From assembly GCF_947494055.1 (NCBI RefSeq), contig NZ_CANLTR010000027.1, positions 1-46,192 of the forward strand: a DNA stretch of 46,192 nucleotides, read 5' to 3'. Positions 9,690-16,427 of the stretch are shown here, piece after piece. Position numbers and translations under genes: made by a program. The DNA comes from an uncultured Jannaschia sp. Its GTDB lineage: Bacteria > Pseudomonadota > Alphaproteobacteria > Rhodobacterales > Rhodobacteraceae. The notes under the pieces were generated by a model. That model was given only the letters and a program-made list of their open reading frames with translations, did not search any database and had not been told where the DNA came from. The first letter of the stretch is position 1. Each line of letters begins with the position of its first letter.

Positions 9690-9982
9690 GCCGCGCTGCC
9701 GCGATCCTGCTTGCGGTGACGATGGCACCGATCCCGGCTGCGGCCCAGTTCGGATGCCTGCCCCCGGAGGAGCCGTTCGCCTACGCGCCGCCCGAGGACG
9801 ACCCCGAACTGCGCGCGCTGATCGACGAGCAGTACCAGGACTACATCGACGGAACGGAATCCTACCTGAACTGCTTGAACGACGAGGCGGCACGGGCGCG
9901 TGTCGAGTTTCAGGTGATCCTGGACCGCTACCTCACGTATTTCGGTGACGGGGCCGGCGTCGAGTTCGAGGCGATCGACTGA
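9686..9982 (+). CDS. Small exported protein coupled to its upstream neighbour
   Basis: This 98-residue protein begins at a TTG that overlaps the upstream TGA (TTGA). It has a short signal peptide (SRAAAILLAVTMAPIPAAAQ) and a mature part of about 78 residues rich in acidic residues (APPEDDPELRALIDEQYQDYIDG), with two Cys. No domain is recognisable. The overlap with the preceding exported protein implies a two-gene operon and probably one shared process. The TTG start is unusual, but no better in-frame start lies downstream of it before the signal peptide. Small secreted partners like this occur beside type IV secretion genes, but none of those genes is in the window. Confidence 0.65.
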   Translation: MSRAAAILLAVTMAPIPAAAQFGCLPPEEPFAYAPPEDDPELRALIDEQYQDYIDGTESYLNCLNDEAARARVEFQVILDRYLTYFGDGAGVEFEAID

Positions 9983-10107
9983 GGGCGCGATCTTGAGACG
10001 AATGCTCGTAGCCTATGGACGTCTCGTGTAGCAGTCGTCGCCAAAGACTGTGATCGACATCAAGGTGGAATATCGAGGCGGACCGATATCTATCGTTCAA
10101 CTTGGGG

Positions 10108-10866
10108 CTACGACGTGGGCCCTGCCTGTTCGTATTCGAGCAAATCTCGCAGGCGAGCCTTCGAGATCTCACCTTGAACGACGGTCCGGCCGACGACCAG
10201 GGCGGGTGTACCAACGAAGGCGAAGAGTCGGACCAAAGCACGTGTTCGATCCAGCGAAGCGGTTACGGGAGCCGATTGCATGTCACGCGTCAGGTCCGGC
10301 CAGGATAAGTCCAGGTCGTCAGCCACCTGCTTGAGGTAGCGCGGTGTAACGCGGACCGACGTTCGCAGGAATCTCCGGTAAGGAATATCCGCTTTCCCCT
10401 GCATAGCCGCGGCGAGCGTGGCTCGCGCAGCCAGCACCGAGGCATCGCCAAAAATCGGCCAGTGATGCCGGGTGACGACAATCCTGGATGCGGCTGCGAG
10501 ATCGTCGAGATGGCCGGACAGGATACGGCAGTATGGACAATAATAGTCAAAAACGTAGGCCACCTGCGTAGCGTCGCCTTTGATCGGAGCATCAAACAGC
10601 GCCTCCGCCGGTGAAGCCTTCACCTGCGCCATCAGGCCCGGTGGAAGGCGGTCGCCACGGTTCAGGCCGGTCATGAAATCGAAACCGCCACTTCCGGAAG
10701 ACGTTGAGCCGCTGGCGGACGATATCGTTCGAAAGCCCGGAACCCGCTCGAGCGGGATGAACTCGAAGCCGTTCCAGCGGGATAAAAATTCCGGCAGAGT
10801 TCGGATTCCGCCGACCCAGAGGATTGCGCCGCCGCAAAGCAAAAGAAGCTGTCGTCGGGTCGCCAT
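10108..10866 (-). CDS. DsbA-family thiol oxidoreductase (CPYC)
   Basis: This is a 252-residue exported thioredoxin-fold protein. The N-terminus has a hydrophobic segment (LLLLCGGAILWVGGI) that may be an uncleaved anchor. The active site is Cys110-Pro-Tyr-Cys113 in FDYYCPYCRIL, and a cis-Pro loop appears as FVGTPALVVG. The roughly 60-residue stretch between anchor and domain is Ser/Gly-rich and variable. It is transcribed away from the L,D-transpeptidase pair, and about 130 bases separate the divergent starts. Proteins of this type oxidise or isomerise disulfides in conjugation or envelope proteins; the neighbouring Cys-rich exported protein is a plausible client. It is not closely similar to the second DsbA in this window. 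Confidence 0.85.
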   Translation of the reverse strand: MATRRQLLLLCGGAILWVGGIRTLPEFLSRWNGFEFIPLERVPGFRTISSASGSTSSGSGGFDFMTGLNRGDRLPPGLMAQVKASPAEALFDAPIKGDATQVAYVFDYYCPYCRILSGHLDDLAAASRIVVTRHHWPIFGDASVLAARATLAAAMQGKADIPYRRFLRTSVRVTPRYLKQVADDLDLSWPDLTRDMQSAPVTASLDRTRALVRLFAFVGTPALVVGRTVVQGEISKARLRDLLEYEQAGPTS

Positions 10867-11000
10867 GTATGTCCTTTACGTCGTTCCATTGATCAGCGCA
10901 TCGAGGCATTGTCTGCACCTTACGGACGGAGCTCCCATAGTACCGAGCATAAGGTTCGCTTAAGCTTGGTCCCGCAACGCTGTCGAAAAGGAGAGCAGGC

Positions 11001-11543
11001 ATGATCCGTGAATTCATACGACGCATCCTTCTGATCGCATGCCTGGCCGGTCTGGCGCTCCCTGCCGCCGCGCAGTCGACCGGGATGCGTGGCAATGCGT
11101 TGAGCTTTTACATGCAGGACTGGCGCGATCACTTCGACGATCTGGGCGTCGGAACCATCGTCGCCGACACGACGTCGCGTGCGCTGCAGTACTGGAACGC
11201 CGACGGAAGCGATTACCGGCTCCTCTCGACCTCCGTCCCGACGCCCGAGGAATTGACCGAGCGAGGCTACACGAAGATCGCGCGCAAGAAGGTCGGACCG
11301 GATTGGACCCAGACGCCATCGCCGCGCGAACGGTTCGGCTGGGAATACGTGCCGCCGGGTCCGGACAATCCTCTCGGCACGCATGCGATGTATCTTGGCT
11401 GGCCCGCTTATCTGGTCCACGGTACGCATGACACGCGGAAGGTCGGCCGGCCGTCGTCCGATGGGTGCATCGGGCTCTACAACGCGCAGATCGAGGAGCT
11501 CTTCGGCCTGTGCCCGGTCGGCTTCCAGGTTCGGATGATCTGA
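11001..11543 (+). CDS. L,D-transpeptidase, YkuD type (first of tandem)
   Basis: This is a 180-residue exported enzyme that would form 3-3 peptidoglycan crosslinks or attach proteins to murein in the periplasm. The signal peptide ends at AAAQ (residue 25). The catalytic YkuD signature is present as His140 in VHGTHD and Cys156 in SSDGCIGLYN, with the conserved Gly and Ser between. The region PPGPDNPLGTHAMYLGWPAYLVHGT matches the family core. AGGAGAG precedes the ATG at 11001. The next gene begins inside its stop codon (TGATG), so both are made together. Assignment to the fold is firm; transpeptidase versus other YkuD activities cannot be told here. Confidence 0.9.
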   Translation: MIREFIRRILLIACLAGLALPAAAQSTGMRGNALSFYMQDWRDHFDDLGVGTIVADTTSRALQYWNADGSDYRLLSTSVPTPEELTERGYTKIARKKVGPDWTQTPSPRERFGWEYVPPGPDNPLGTHAMYLGWPAYLVHGTHDTRKVGRPSSDGCIGLYNAQIEELFGLCPVGFQVRMI

Positions 11544-12154
11544 TGGTCGTGACACGCAGACACGCGATCCTCGGGGGGCTGGCGACGTTCGGCCTGGCCG
11601 GCTCTGCCTTGGCGCAGGACCAGACCCAGGCCACGACGGCGATCATGGTTCCCCATGTCATCGACCTGCGCGACGAGCGGGGCAATCCGCTGCCACCGGG
11701 CGAAATCCACGTCATTCCGGATCAGTTCAGGCTCTACTGGACGCTTCCCGACGGTAAGGCCTGGGTCTATCCGATCCGGGTGGGACGAGACGAGCTCTAC
11801 GTGTCGGGGACGTTTTATGTCGGAGCCAAAAAGGAATGGCCCTCCTGGATGCCGACCCCCGGCATGCTCCGACGCGAACCAGAGCTCTACGGACCCTACG
11901 CGGAGGAGGGAATGGAAGGCGGGCCCGGCAATCCGCTCGGGGCACGTGCGCTCTACCTCTTCCAGGAAGGCCGGGGCGACACGTTCCTGCGCATCCACGG
12001 AACGAACGATCCCCGGACCATCGGGCAATCCGTGTCGAACGGCTGCGCCGGTCTGACCAACGAGCACATCATGCATCTCTACGAACGCGTGCCCCTCGAC
12101 ACCCGGGTGGTGCTCTATCCCAAGACCGGGTCGGATGCCTTCGTGGACGGGTGA
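11543..12154 (+). CDS. L,D-transpeptidase, YkuD type (second of tandem)
   Basis: The ATG at 11543 overlaps the TGA of the preceding transpeptidase (TGATG), so I use it and not the earlier in-frame start. The protein of about 203 residues has a Tat-like leader (TRRHAILGGLATFGLAGSALA) and a full YkuD core, including PVRV-type strand IRVGRDELY, then GNPLGARALYLF, His152 in RIHGTND and Cys168 in SNGCAGLT. It resembles the minus-strand enzyme at 37311 more than its tandem neighbour: both contain W.SWMPTPGMLRREPE-like and GPGNPLGARALYLF-like stretches. Likely role is 3-3 crosslinking in the periplasm. Confidence 0.9.
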   Translation: MVVTRRHAILGGLATFGLAGSALAQDQTQATTAIMVPHVIDLRDERGNPLPPGEIHVIPDQFRLYWTLPDGKAWVYPIRVGRDELYVSGTFYVGAKKEWPSWMPTPGMLRREPELYGPYAEEGMEGGPGNPLGARALYLFQEGRGDTFLRIHGTNDPRTIGQSVSNGCAGLTNEHIMHLYERVPLDTRVVLYPKTGSDAFVDG

Positions 12155-12157
12155 GCC

Positions 12158-12460
12158 CTAGCTCGGCCAACGAGCGTGGGTGAAGAGTTCGTCGCGGGCC
12201 TCGGCAAGGCAGGTGCCGATCCGCGCGATGGTTTCGGCGCCTCCGGAGCTCCTGCGCCAAGCCAGGACCACCTGCCGGGGCCGCGCACCGCGCAAGGCCA
12301 TCAACGACAAGCGCTGCCCCGTTACTGCCCCCGCCGCGACGGCGAGGTCGGGCAGGAGCGTGATTCCAAGTCCCTCTTCCACCAAGGCGGCCAGCATGGG
12401 CAGCGAAGTGGCCGCGAAACCCTCGTCTTCACCCAGCAATGCTTCCGGGCAGACCGAGAG
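12158..12460 (-). pseudogene. C-terminal remnant of a LysR/OxyR-like regulator
   Basis: The minus strand encodes about 95 residues typical of the end of a LysR effector domain: GFAATSLPMLAALVEEGLGITLLPDLAV followed by RGARPRQVVLAWRRSS and a C-terminal helix ending at DELFTHARWPS. The DNA-binding half is missing. The frame continues upstream only through sequence that is antisense to an SRAP fragment, so the gene was cut by recombination there. The EGLGITLLP stretch is closest to OxyR-like members, but the piece is too short to be sure of the subfamily. Confidence 0.65.
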
Positions 12461-12464
12461 AACA

Positions 12465-12545
12465 TGGCTTGGAGTTGAGCACCGTTGCCTCGTCCCCTTC
12501 AACAGTTTCTCGTCGGAATGCCGCGTCGAAACGGACAAGACCCGC
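12465..12545 (+). pseudogene. Second SRAP fragment
   Basis: Within one plus-strand frame, LGVEHRCLVPFNSFSSECR then VETDKTRA matches the internal segment of the SRAP pseudogene at 8050-8130, including the same GVEHRCLVPF core. At the DNA level the two stretches are clearly homologous but diverged, with an extra serine codon here. Nothing of the family remains on either side. It abuts the LysR remnant and marks a second recombination junction. Confidence 0.65.
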
Positions 12546-12721
12546 GCGTCGGTCGGTCATGTTTTACCGAGTGGTGTAGCTGAGGCGGTCATCGGGCCAG
12601 GCGCTGAAGCGCTGCTTGCGATCTTTCATGGCTTCGCTGCTCTCTCGTCGACTGCCTGAGAACAGAGGGCGCCTTCCAAAGGTTTTCGGGAACACCCAAA
12701 GCTCAGGCCCGTTAAGATTTG

Positions 12722-12739
12722 ATACCCCCCTAGGGGTAT
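12722..12739. promoter_or_regulatory. CsoR-type operator upstream of the cytochrome c gene
   Basis: ATACCCCCCTAGGGGTAT is an inverted repeat with 7-base arms (ATACCCC/GGGGTAT) and a 4-base centre. G/C-tract palindromes flanked by AT are characteristic of CsoR/RcnR-family targets. A related site lies just before csoR at 14707. It is 71 bases upstream of the cytochrome c start, and no other gene lies between. Confidence 0.65.
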
Positions 12740-12810
12740 GAACACACGGACCGAAGCGAATTTGGCAACCGGAGCAGCCAGCCGGTGAGCGGCATCAGCG
12801 GGAGAAACAG

Positions 12811-13410
12811 ATGACCAAGAAGTTTGGGGCCGGCCTCGCGCTCGGCATCATCGGGACCATCCTCGTCGCCATCGCGATCTGGCTGACCCTCGCCTACACG
12901 GGCGCCTACAACGTCGCTGCCTCGACTCAGCATGCTGATCCGGTCCGTTGGACCTTCGACACCACGATGCGGCGCTCCGTGGCCAGTCGAGCCGGCGGAG
13001 TAGAATTGCCCGCGACTGTTTCCGAAGACGTCCTTGCCGAAGGCGCGGGCCACTACGCGGAGAGCTGTGCCCATTGCCACGGAACGCCGGGCGGCGAGCC
13101 GGCGGAATGGTCGCGGGGCATGCGACCCGAGCCGCCGCATCTGGTCGAGGCCGCCACCGAGTGGACGCCCGAGGAAATCTACTGGATCGTCGAGAATGGC
13201 ATCAAGATGTCGGGGATGCCGGCCTTCGGCGGGCACCACTCGTCCGAGGAGATGGTCGCGCTGACCGGCTTTGTCAGCGCGCTGCCGGGGCTCACGGCCG
13301 ACGACTACGCAACATTGACCGGTTCCGCTGACGGGAGCGCGGAGCAGACGCCATCACCCGCTACCGGCGAACCGGACGGGGAGCCGCAGCCTGAAACCCC
13401 CGTAGAGTAA
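12811..13410 (+). CDS. Membrane-anchored mono-haem cytochrome c
   Basis: This is a 199-residue protein with one N-terminal transmembrane anchor (residues 5-29), a class I cytochrome c domain and a Pro/Glu/Gly-rich tail. The haem is attached at Cys86 and Cys89 with His90 as ligand (CAHCH); the distal ligand is Met133 or Met136 in IKMSGMPAFG. GGAGAAAC precedes the ATG. It opens a cluster with a CsoR-type operator 71 bases upstream and a DUF305 membrane protein 24 bases downstream. Cytochromes of this kind recur in copper and silver resistance clusters; an electron-transfer role in oxidising periplasmic Cu(I) is inference. Confidence 0.88.
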   Translation: MTKKFGAGLALGIIGTILVAIAIWLTLAYTGAYNVAASTQHADPVRWTFDTTMRRSVASRAGGVELPATVSEDVLAEGAGHYAESCAHCHGTPGGEPAEWSRGMRPEPPHLVEAATEWTPEEIYWIVENGIKMSGMPAFGGHHSSEEMVALTGFVSALPGLTADDYATLTGSADGSAEQTPSPATGEPDGEPQPETPVE

Positions 13411-13434
13411 TCAAGACAAGCAGGAACGCGAGAC

Positions 13435-14301
13435 ATGTCCTACATCCGCTTCGGCCTGATGATCCTCACCTCCACGTTGGTGATGTTCGTCCTGATGTAC
13501 CTCAACACCTACGCTTGGGAGCACGTCTTCTTCTCGGAGACGCGCACGTACATGGCGATCATGATGGGCGCGACGATGGCGGTCATCATGCTCGCCTACA
13601 TGCTGGGGATGTATTCCAACAAGCGACTGAACATCGCGATCTTTGCGGGCTCGGTAATCGTCTTCGCGCTGTCGCTGTGGCTCGTCCGGGCGCAGGTGAC
13701 GGTCTCAGGGCCGAGCTACATGCGAGCGATGATCCCGCACCACTCGATTGCCATCATGACGTCGGAGCGCGCGCAGATCCGCGACCCGCGCGTTCGCAAG
13801 CTTGCGGACGAGATCATCGAGGCGCAGCGGCGCGAGATTGCCGAGATGCGCTATCTCATCGCCGACGTCGCTGGCGGCAACGTGGTCGAGAGCATCTATC
13901 AGGACTCACCGGCTGAGCCCGGTACCGTCGAAGATGCGCTTGCCAACACGCTGATCTCAACCCTCGACCTCGCGCCCATGCCCGAGGCAGAGGCCGATCG
14001 CGTGCTCGAGGCGGGAGGCCGCTGCACGTTCAACCGAAGCCCGGAGACGGACCCTGTGCTGTGGGGCAATCAGGAGGGCGATGCGGGAGCCATGAAGCTC
14101 AACGGCGTCCTGGTGAGTCTCGAAGGCTCCGGCGAGGCCGCCGGTGGGGGCATCGAATTCTCGGCGCCTGGCACCACAATCACCGTCCGGCCGCTCGGTG
14201 CCGAGGCCGACTGGCGCGCCAATGCTGAACTGGTCTTCGCGCTCGATGAAGGTTTCTCCGTTGGTTACCGCGGCTTCTACCGGTGCGAGGCGGGGGAATG
14301 A
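13435..14301 (+). CDS. Membrane DUF305 protein with extra C-terminal domain
   Basis: This is a 288-residue protein. Three transmembrane segments (about residues 5-27, 38-60 and 65-87) lead into a DUF305 domain, a ferritin-like four-helix family implicated in metal handling, with the hallmark AMIPHHSIAIM around His102-His103. From about residue 180 a separate beta-rich region begins (GGRCTFNRSPETDPVLWG) and runs to the end. I do not recognise it with certainty, and its two Cys could form a disulfide. The gene follows the cytochrome c by 24 bases and is probably cotranscribed. The second DUF305 protein at 15935 is secreted and lacks both the membrane part and the tail domain. Confidence 0.85.
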   Translation: MSYIRFGLMILTSTLVMFVLMYLNTYAWEHVFFSETRTYMAIMMGATMAVIMLAYMLGMYSNKRLNIAIFAGSVIVFALSLWLVRAQVTVSGPSYMRAMIPHHSIAIMTSERAQIRDPRVRKLADEIIEAQRREIAEMRYLIADVAGGNVVESIYQDSPAEPGTVEDALANTLISTLDLAPMPEAEADRVLEAGGRCTFNRSPETDPVLWGNQEGDAGAMKLNGVLVSLEGSGEAAGGGIEFSAPGTTITVRPLGAEADWRANAELVFALDEGFSVGYRGFYRCEAGE

Positions 14302-14593
14302 TTTTGTCGCGGTTCGGGAATCGCGTTCAGGCCGCCGTGGATTCCATCGCAGCAGCTGGATGGGGATCCAGCGTCGGACGTAGCCGGCGTGAACGGTGGA
14401 GCCCCTCAATGCACCCAACCAGGTCACGCTTCGCCTCGGTAGGGGCCAGGTAGAGGCGGGAGCAGGTCGAGGATCGCAAGGCCAGCCATCGTCGCTGCGC
14501 ATGACGGCCAGCTCTGCTAGCCAGAGGTTAATCGGGTCGCACCGCCTCGAACTTCCTGCCGCGCCGGTTCGGGGCAATGGAGTATCCATGCCG
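14302..14593. other. Non-coding or decayed stretch before csoR
   Basis: I find no supported gene on either strand. The minus frame entering from the SCO remnant continues to 14528 without further family similarity. This supports a deletion or rearrangement between the DUF305 gene and csoR. Confidence 0.4.
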
Positions 14594-14698
14594 GCGCCCA
14601 GCGAAGTCAGCCTCGGTCACGGCACGGCCGGTGTAATCGATCAACGAGAAGTCCGAGAAGGTGTCCACCCCTGGGAGCATCTTGACCGAAAGAACCAT
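14594..14698 (-). pseudogene. N-terminal stub of a SCO1/SenC copper chaperone
   Basis: On the minus strand a frame starting at 14698 reads DTFSDFSLIDYTGRAVTEADFAGR, which is the first strand pair of a SCO1/SenC domain. The equivalent in the intact copy at 32670 is FELTDHQGMIRTQEDFAGRW. The CxxxC motif and the rest are missing; after FAGR the frame runs on for about 20 unrelated residues. The CsoR-type site at 14707 lies right upstream of this stub and right upstream of csoR, so it once probably controlled a divergent SCO gene. Confidence 0.6.
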
Positions 14699-14706
14699 GC
14701 TGCCAT

Positions 14707-14723
14707 ATACCCACAAGGGGTAT
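14707..14723. promoter_or_regulatory. CsoR-type operator between csoR and the SCO stub
   Basis: ATACCCACAAGGGGTAT has arms ATACCC and GGGTAT around a 5-base centre, closely related to the palindrome at 12722. It ends 12 bases before the csoR start, so repressor binding would block csoR initiation (autoregulation). Confidence 0.65.
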
Positions 14724-14735
14724 CAGGGGCTGTCG

Positions 14736-15023
14736 ATGGATCACGCAGACAAGGTCGGCCGCCGCGAGGCTAAGGTGCATCGCCTGAACCGCATTGCTGG
14801 GCAGGTGCAGGGGGTCGCGCGCATGGTGGCCGAGGACCGCTACTGCATGGATATCCTGCATCAGGTCCAGGCGGTGAAGGCGGCCCTGATCAAGGCCGAG
14901 GCCGAGATCCTGCGCGATCATGCCGCCTGCTGCGTCCGCGAGGCCATCAAGGCCGGGGACGCTCAGGCTACCCAAGTCAAGCTCGACGAGCTGGTCGACC
15001 TGTTCGACCGCTCGCGCCGCTAG
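14736..15023 (+). CDS. csoR: CsoR-family copper-sensing repressor
   Basis: This is a 95-residue all-helical repressor of the CsoR/RcnR family, which releases DNA on binding Cu(I). The Cu(I) ligands of CsoR are all present: Cys37 (RYCMDIL), His62 and Cys66 (RDHAACCV), with an additional Cys65. Cys-His-Cys distinguishes it from Ni/Co-type members. The frame is open to 14661, but the operator at 14707 would then lie inside the gene, so the ATG at 14736 (CAGGGG upstream) is preferred. It is followed after 18 bases by the glutaredoxin-MauE gene. It probably controls both operator sites and the genes from 12811 to about 18600. Confidence 0.85.
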   Translation: MDHADKVGRREAKVHRLNRIAGQVQGVARMVAEDRYCMDILHQVQAVKAALIKAEAEILRDHAACCVREAIKAGDAQATQVKLDELVDLFDRSRR

Positions 15024-15041
15024 ACACGAGGAGTTCGCGCC

Positions 15042-15842
15042 ATGGCGACGATCACCACCGACGTTCCAGGCAGCATGGTGGGCCAGGCTCGCCGGGCGGT
15101 CATCCACCGCATGATGATGCCCGAGCATGTCTGCCCTTCGGGGCTCAAGGCTCTCGACCTCCTCAAGCGCCACGGCTTGGCGGTGGAGGACCACCCGCTG
15201 CGGACGCGTGCGGAGACGGACGCCTTCAAGGCCGAGCACGGCGTCAAGACCACGCCCCAGATCTGGATCGACGGAGAGCGGATCGGCGGCCACGACGACC
15301 TGCGCCGCCACCTGGGGCTGGCCGTCCACGATCCCAAGGTGCTCACCTACAAGCCGGTAATCGCCATCTTCGGGATGGCGGCGGCATTCGCGTTCGCGGT
15401 GGCCTGGGGCACGCCGATGGGCATGCGGGGCGGGGCGGGGGCGCTCCTCACGGCCCGCACGCTCCAGCTCTTCCTGGGCTTCGCCACGGCGCTCCTTGCG
15501 CTCCAGAAGCTGCGCGACGTGGAGGGCTTCTCCAAGGGCTTTTTGGGCTACGACCTCCTGGCGCAGCGTGTGCCCCGCTACGCCTATGTCTATCCTTGGG
15601 CCGAGGCGCTGGTCGGCCTGTTGATGATCTCCGGAGCGCTCCTCTGGCTCTGGGCTCCCATTGCCCTCGTCATCGGCGGCATCGGCGCTGTGTCGGTGTT
15701 CAAGGCGGTCTACCTCGAGCGACGCGACCTGAAATGCGCCTGCGTAGGCGGGCAGTCCAACGTGCCGCTGGGCTTCGTGTCGCTCACCGAGAACCTTGTG
15801 ATGATCGGCATGGCGGTCTGGATGGCCCTCTGGGCCATGTGA
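15042..15842 (+). CDS. Glutaredoxin-like domain fused to MauE/DoxX-type membrane domain
   Basis: This is a 266-residue fusion. Residues about 18-95 form a glutaredoxin-like domain with CPSG at 31-34 in place of CPYC, followed by KTTPQIWIDGERIGGHDDL, the cis-Pro and glutathione-binding region. From residue 100 four to five transmembrane segments form a MauE/DoxX-like domain. A short CAC motif sits in ERRDLKCACVGG, and a family-typical ending SNVPLGFVSLTEN follows. The MauE family is linked to reducing-equivalent transfer across the membrane. The gene follows csoR by 18 bases (GAGGAG Shine-Dalgarno) and ends at a strong terminator. Redox support for periplasmic thiols under copper stress is a reasonable inference. 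Confidence 0.82.
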   Translation: MATITTDVPGSMVGQARRAVIHRMMMPEHVCPSGLKALDLLKRHGLAVEDHPLRTRAETDAFKAEHGVKTTPQIWIDGERIGGHDDLRRHLGLAVHDPKVLTYKPVIAIFGMAAAFAFAVAWGTPMGMRGGAGALLTARTLQLFLGFATALLALQKLRDVEGFSKGFLGYDLLAQRVPRYAYVYPWAEALVGLLMISGALLWLWAPIALVIGGIGAVSVFKAVYLERRDLKCACVGGQSNVPLGFVSLTENLVMIGMAVWMALWAM

Positions 15843-15847
15843 GTTGC

Positions 15848-15872
15848 AGGGGCCCTTCGGGGCCCCTTTTTT
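15848..15872 (+). terminator. Intrinsic terminator after the glutaredoxin-MauE gene
   Basis: AGGGGCCC and GGGCCCCT form a perfect 8-bp stem around a TTCG tetraloop, followed by six T residues. It begins six bases after the stop at 15842 and separates csoR and its neighbour from the next DUF305 gene. Confidence 0.9.
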
Positions 15873-15934
15873 CTTGATTGCCCGAGATATTCGCCACGCG
15901 CGGGATCGACCGCCCCTCAAACCAGGAGAACATT

Positions 15935-16342
15935 GTGAAGACAACCACGACCCTGCTTGCCGCCATCGCGCTCGCTGCCAGCGCCGGCCTGGCCCGGGCC
16001 CAGGAGGCCGACACCGACGCCATGACCGGCATGGACCATTCCGGGATGGACATGCCCGCCGGAACTGCCACCCAAGCCTACATGGAGGCCATGGACGTGA
16101 TGATGTCCGGCATGAGCGCCTTGCCCTATACCGGCGACGCCGACGCCGACTTCCTCCTGATGATGATCCCGCACCACCAGTCGGCCGTGGATATGAGCCA
16201 GGCGCTCTTGGAGGAGACCGACGACCCCGAGGTCGAAGCCATGGCGCAGGCGGTCATCGCGACGCAGGAGGCCGAGATCGTCAGCATGCGCGCCATGCTC
16301 GAGCGCATGGGCGTCGAAGCCCCGCCCGCGCCCGCCGAGTAG
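15935..16342 (+). CDS. Secreted DUF305 protein
   Basis: This is a 135-residue periplasmic protein with a Sec signal peptide (KTTTTLLAAIALAASAGLARAQ) and a His/Met-rich mature N-terminus (MTGMDHSGMDMP). The DUF305 core carries MMIPHHQSAVDMSQALL and a closing helix EAEIVSMRAMLERMG. I take the GTG at 15935, preceded by AGGAGAA, because the ATG at 15878 lies upstream of any signal peptide and lacks a binding site. DUF305 proteins are ferritin-like helical bundles frequent in copper and silver resistance loci. The Met/His-rich leader suggests Cu(I) binding. It sits 86 bases before the Tat-exported unknown protein. Confidence 0.85.
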   Translation: MKTTTTLLAAIALAASAGLARAQEADTDAMTGMDHSGMDMPAGTATQAYMEAMDVMMSGMSALPYTGDADADFLLMMIPHHQSAVDMSQALLEETDDPEVEAMAQAVIATQEAEIVSMRAMLERMGVEAPPAPAE

Positions 16343-16427
16343 GCGCCGCCGGGTCGGCCCGGTCGTCAACGCAACGTATCCAGCCGATCCCGTGCGGATC
16401 GCACGGTCAGCAGCAAGGAGAGATGCC

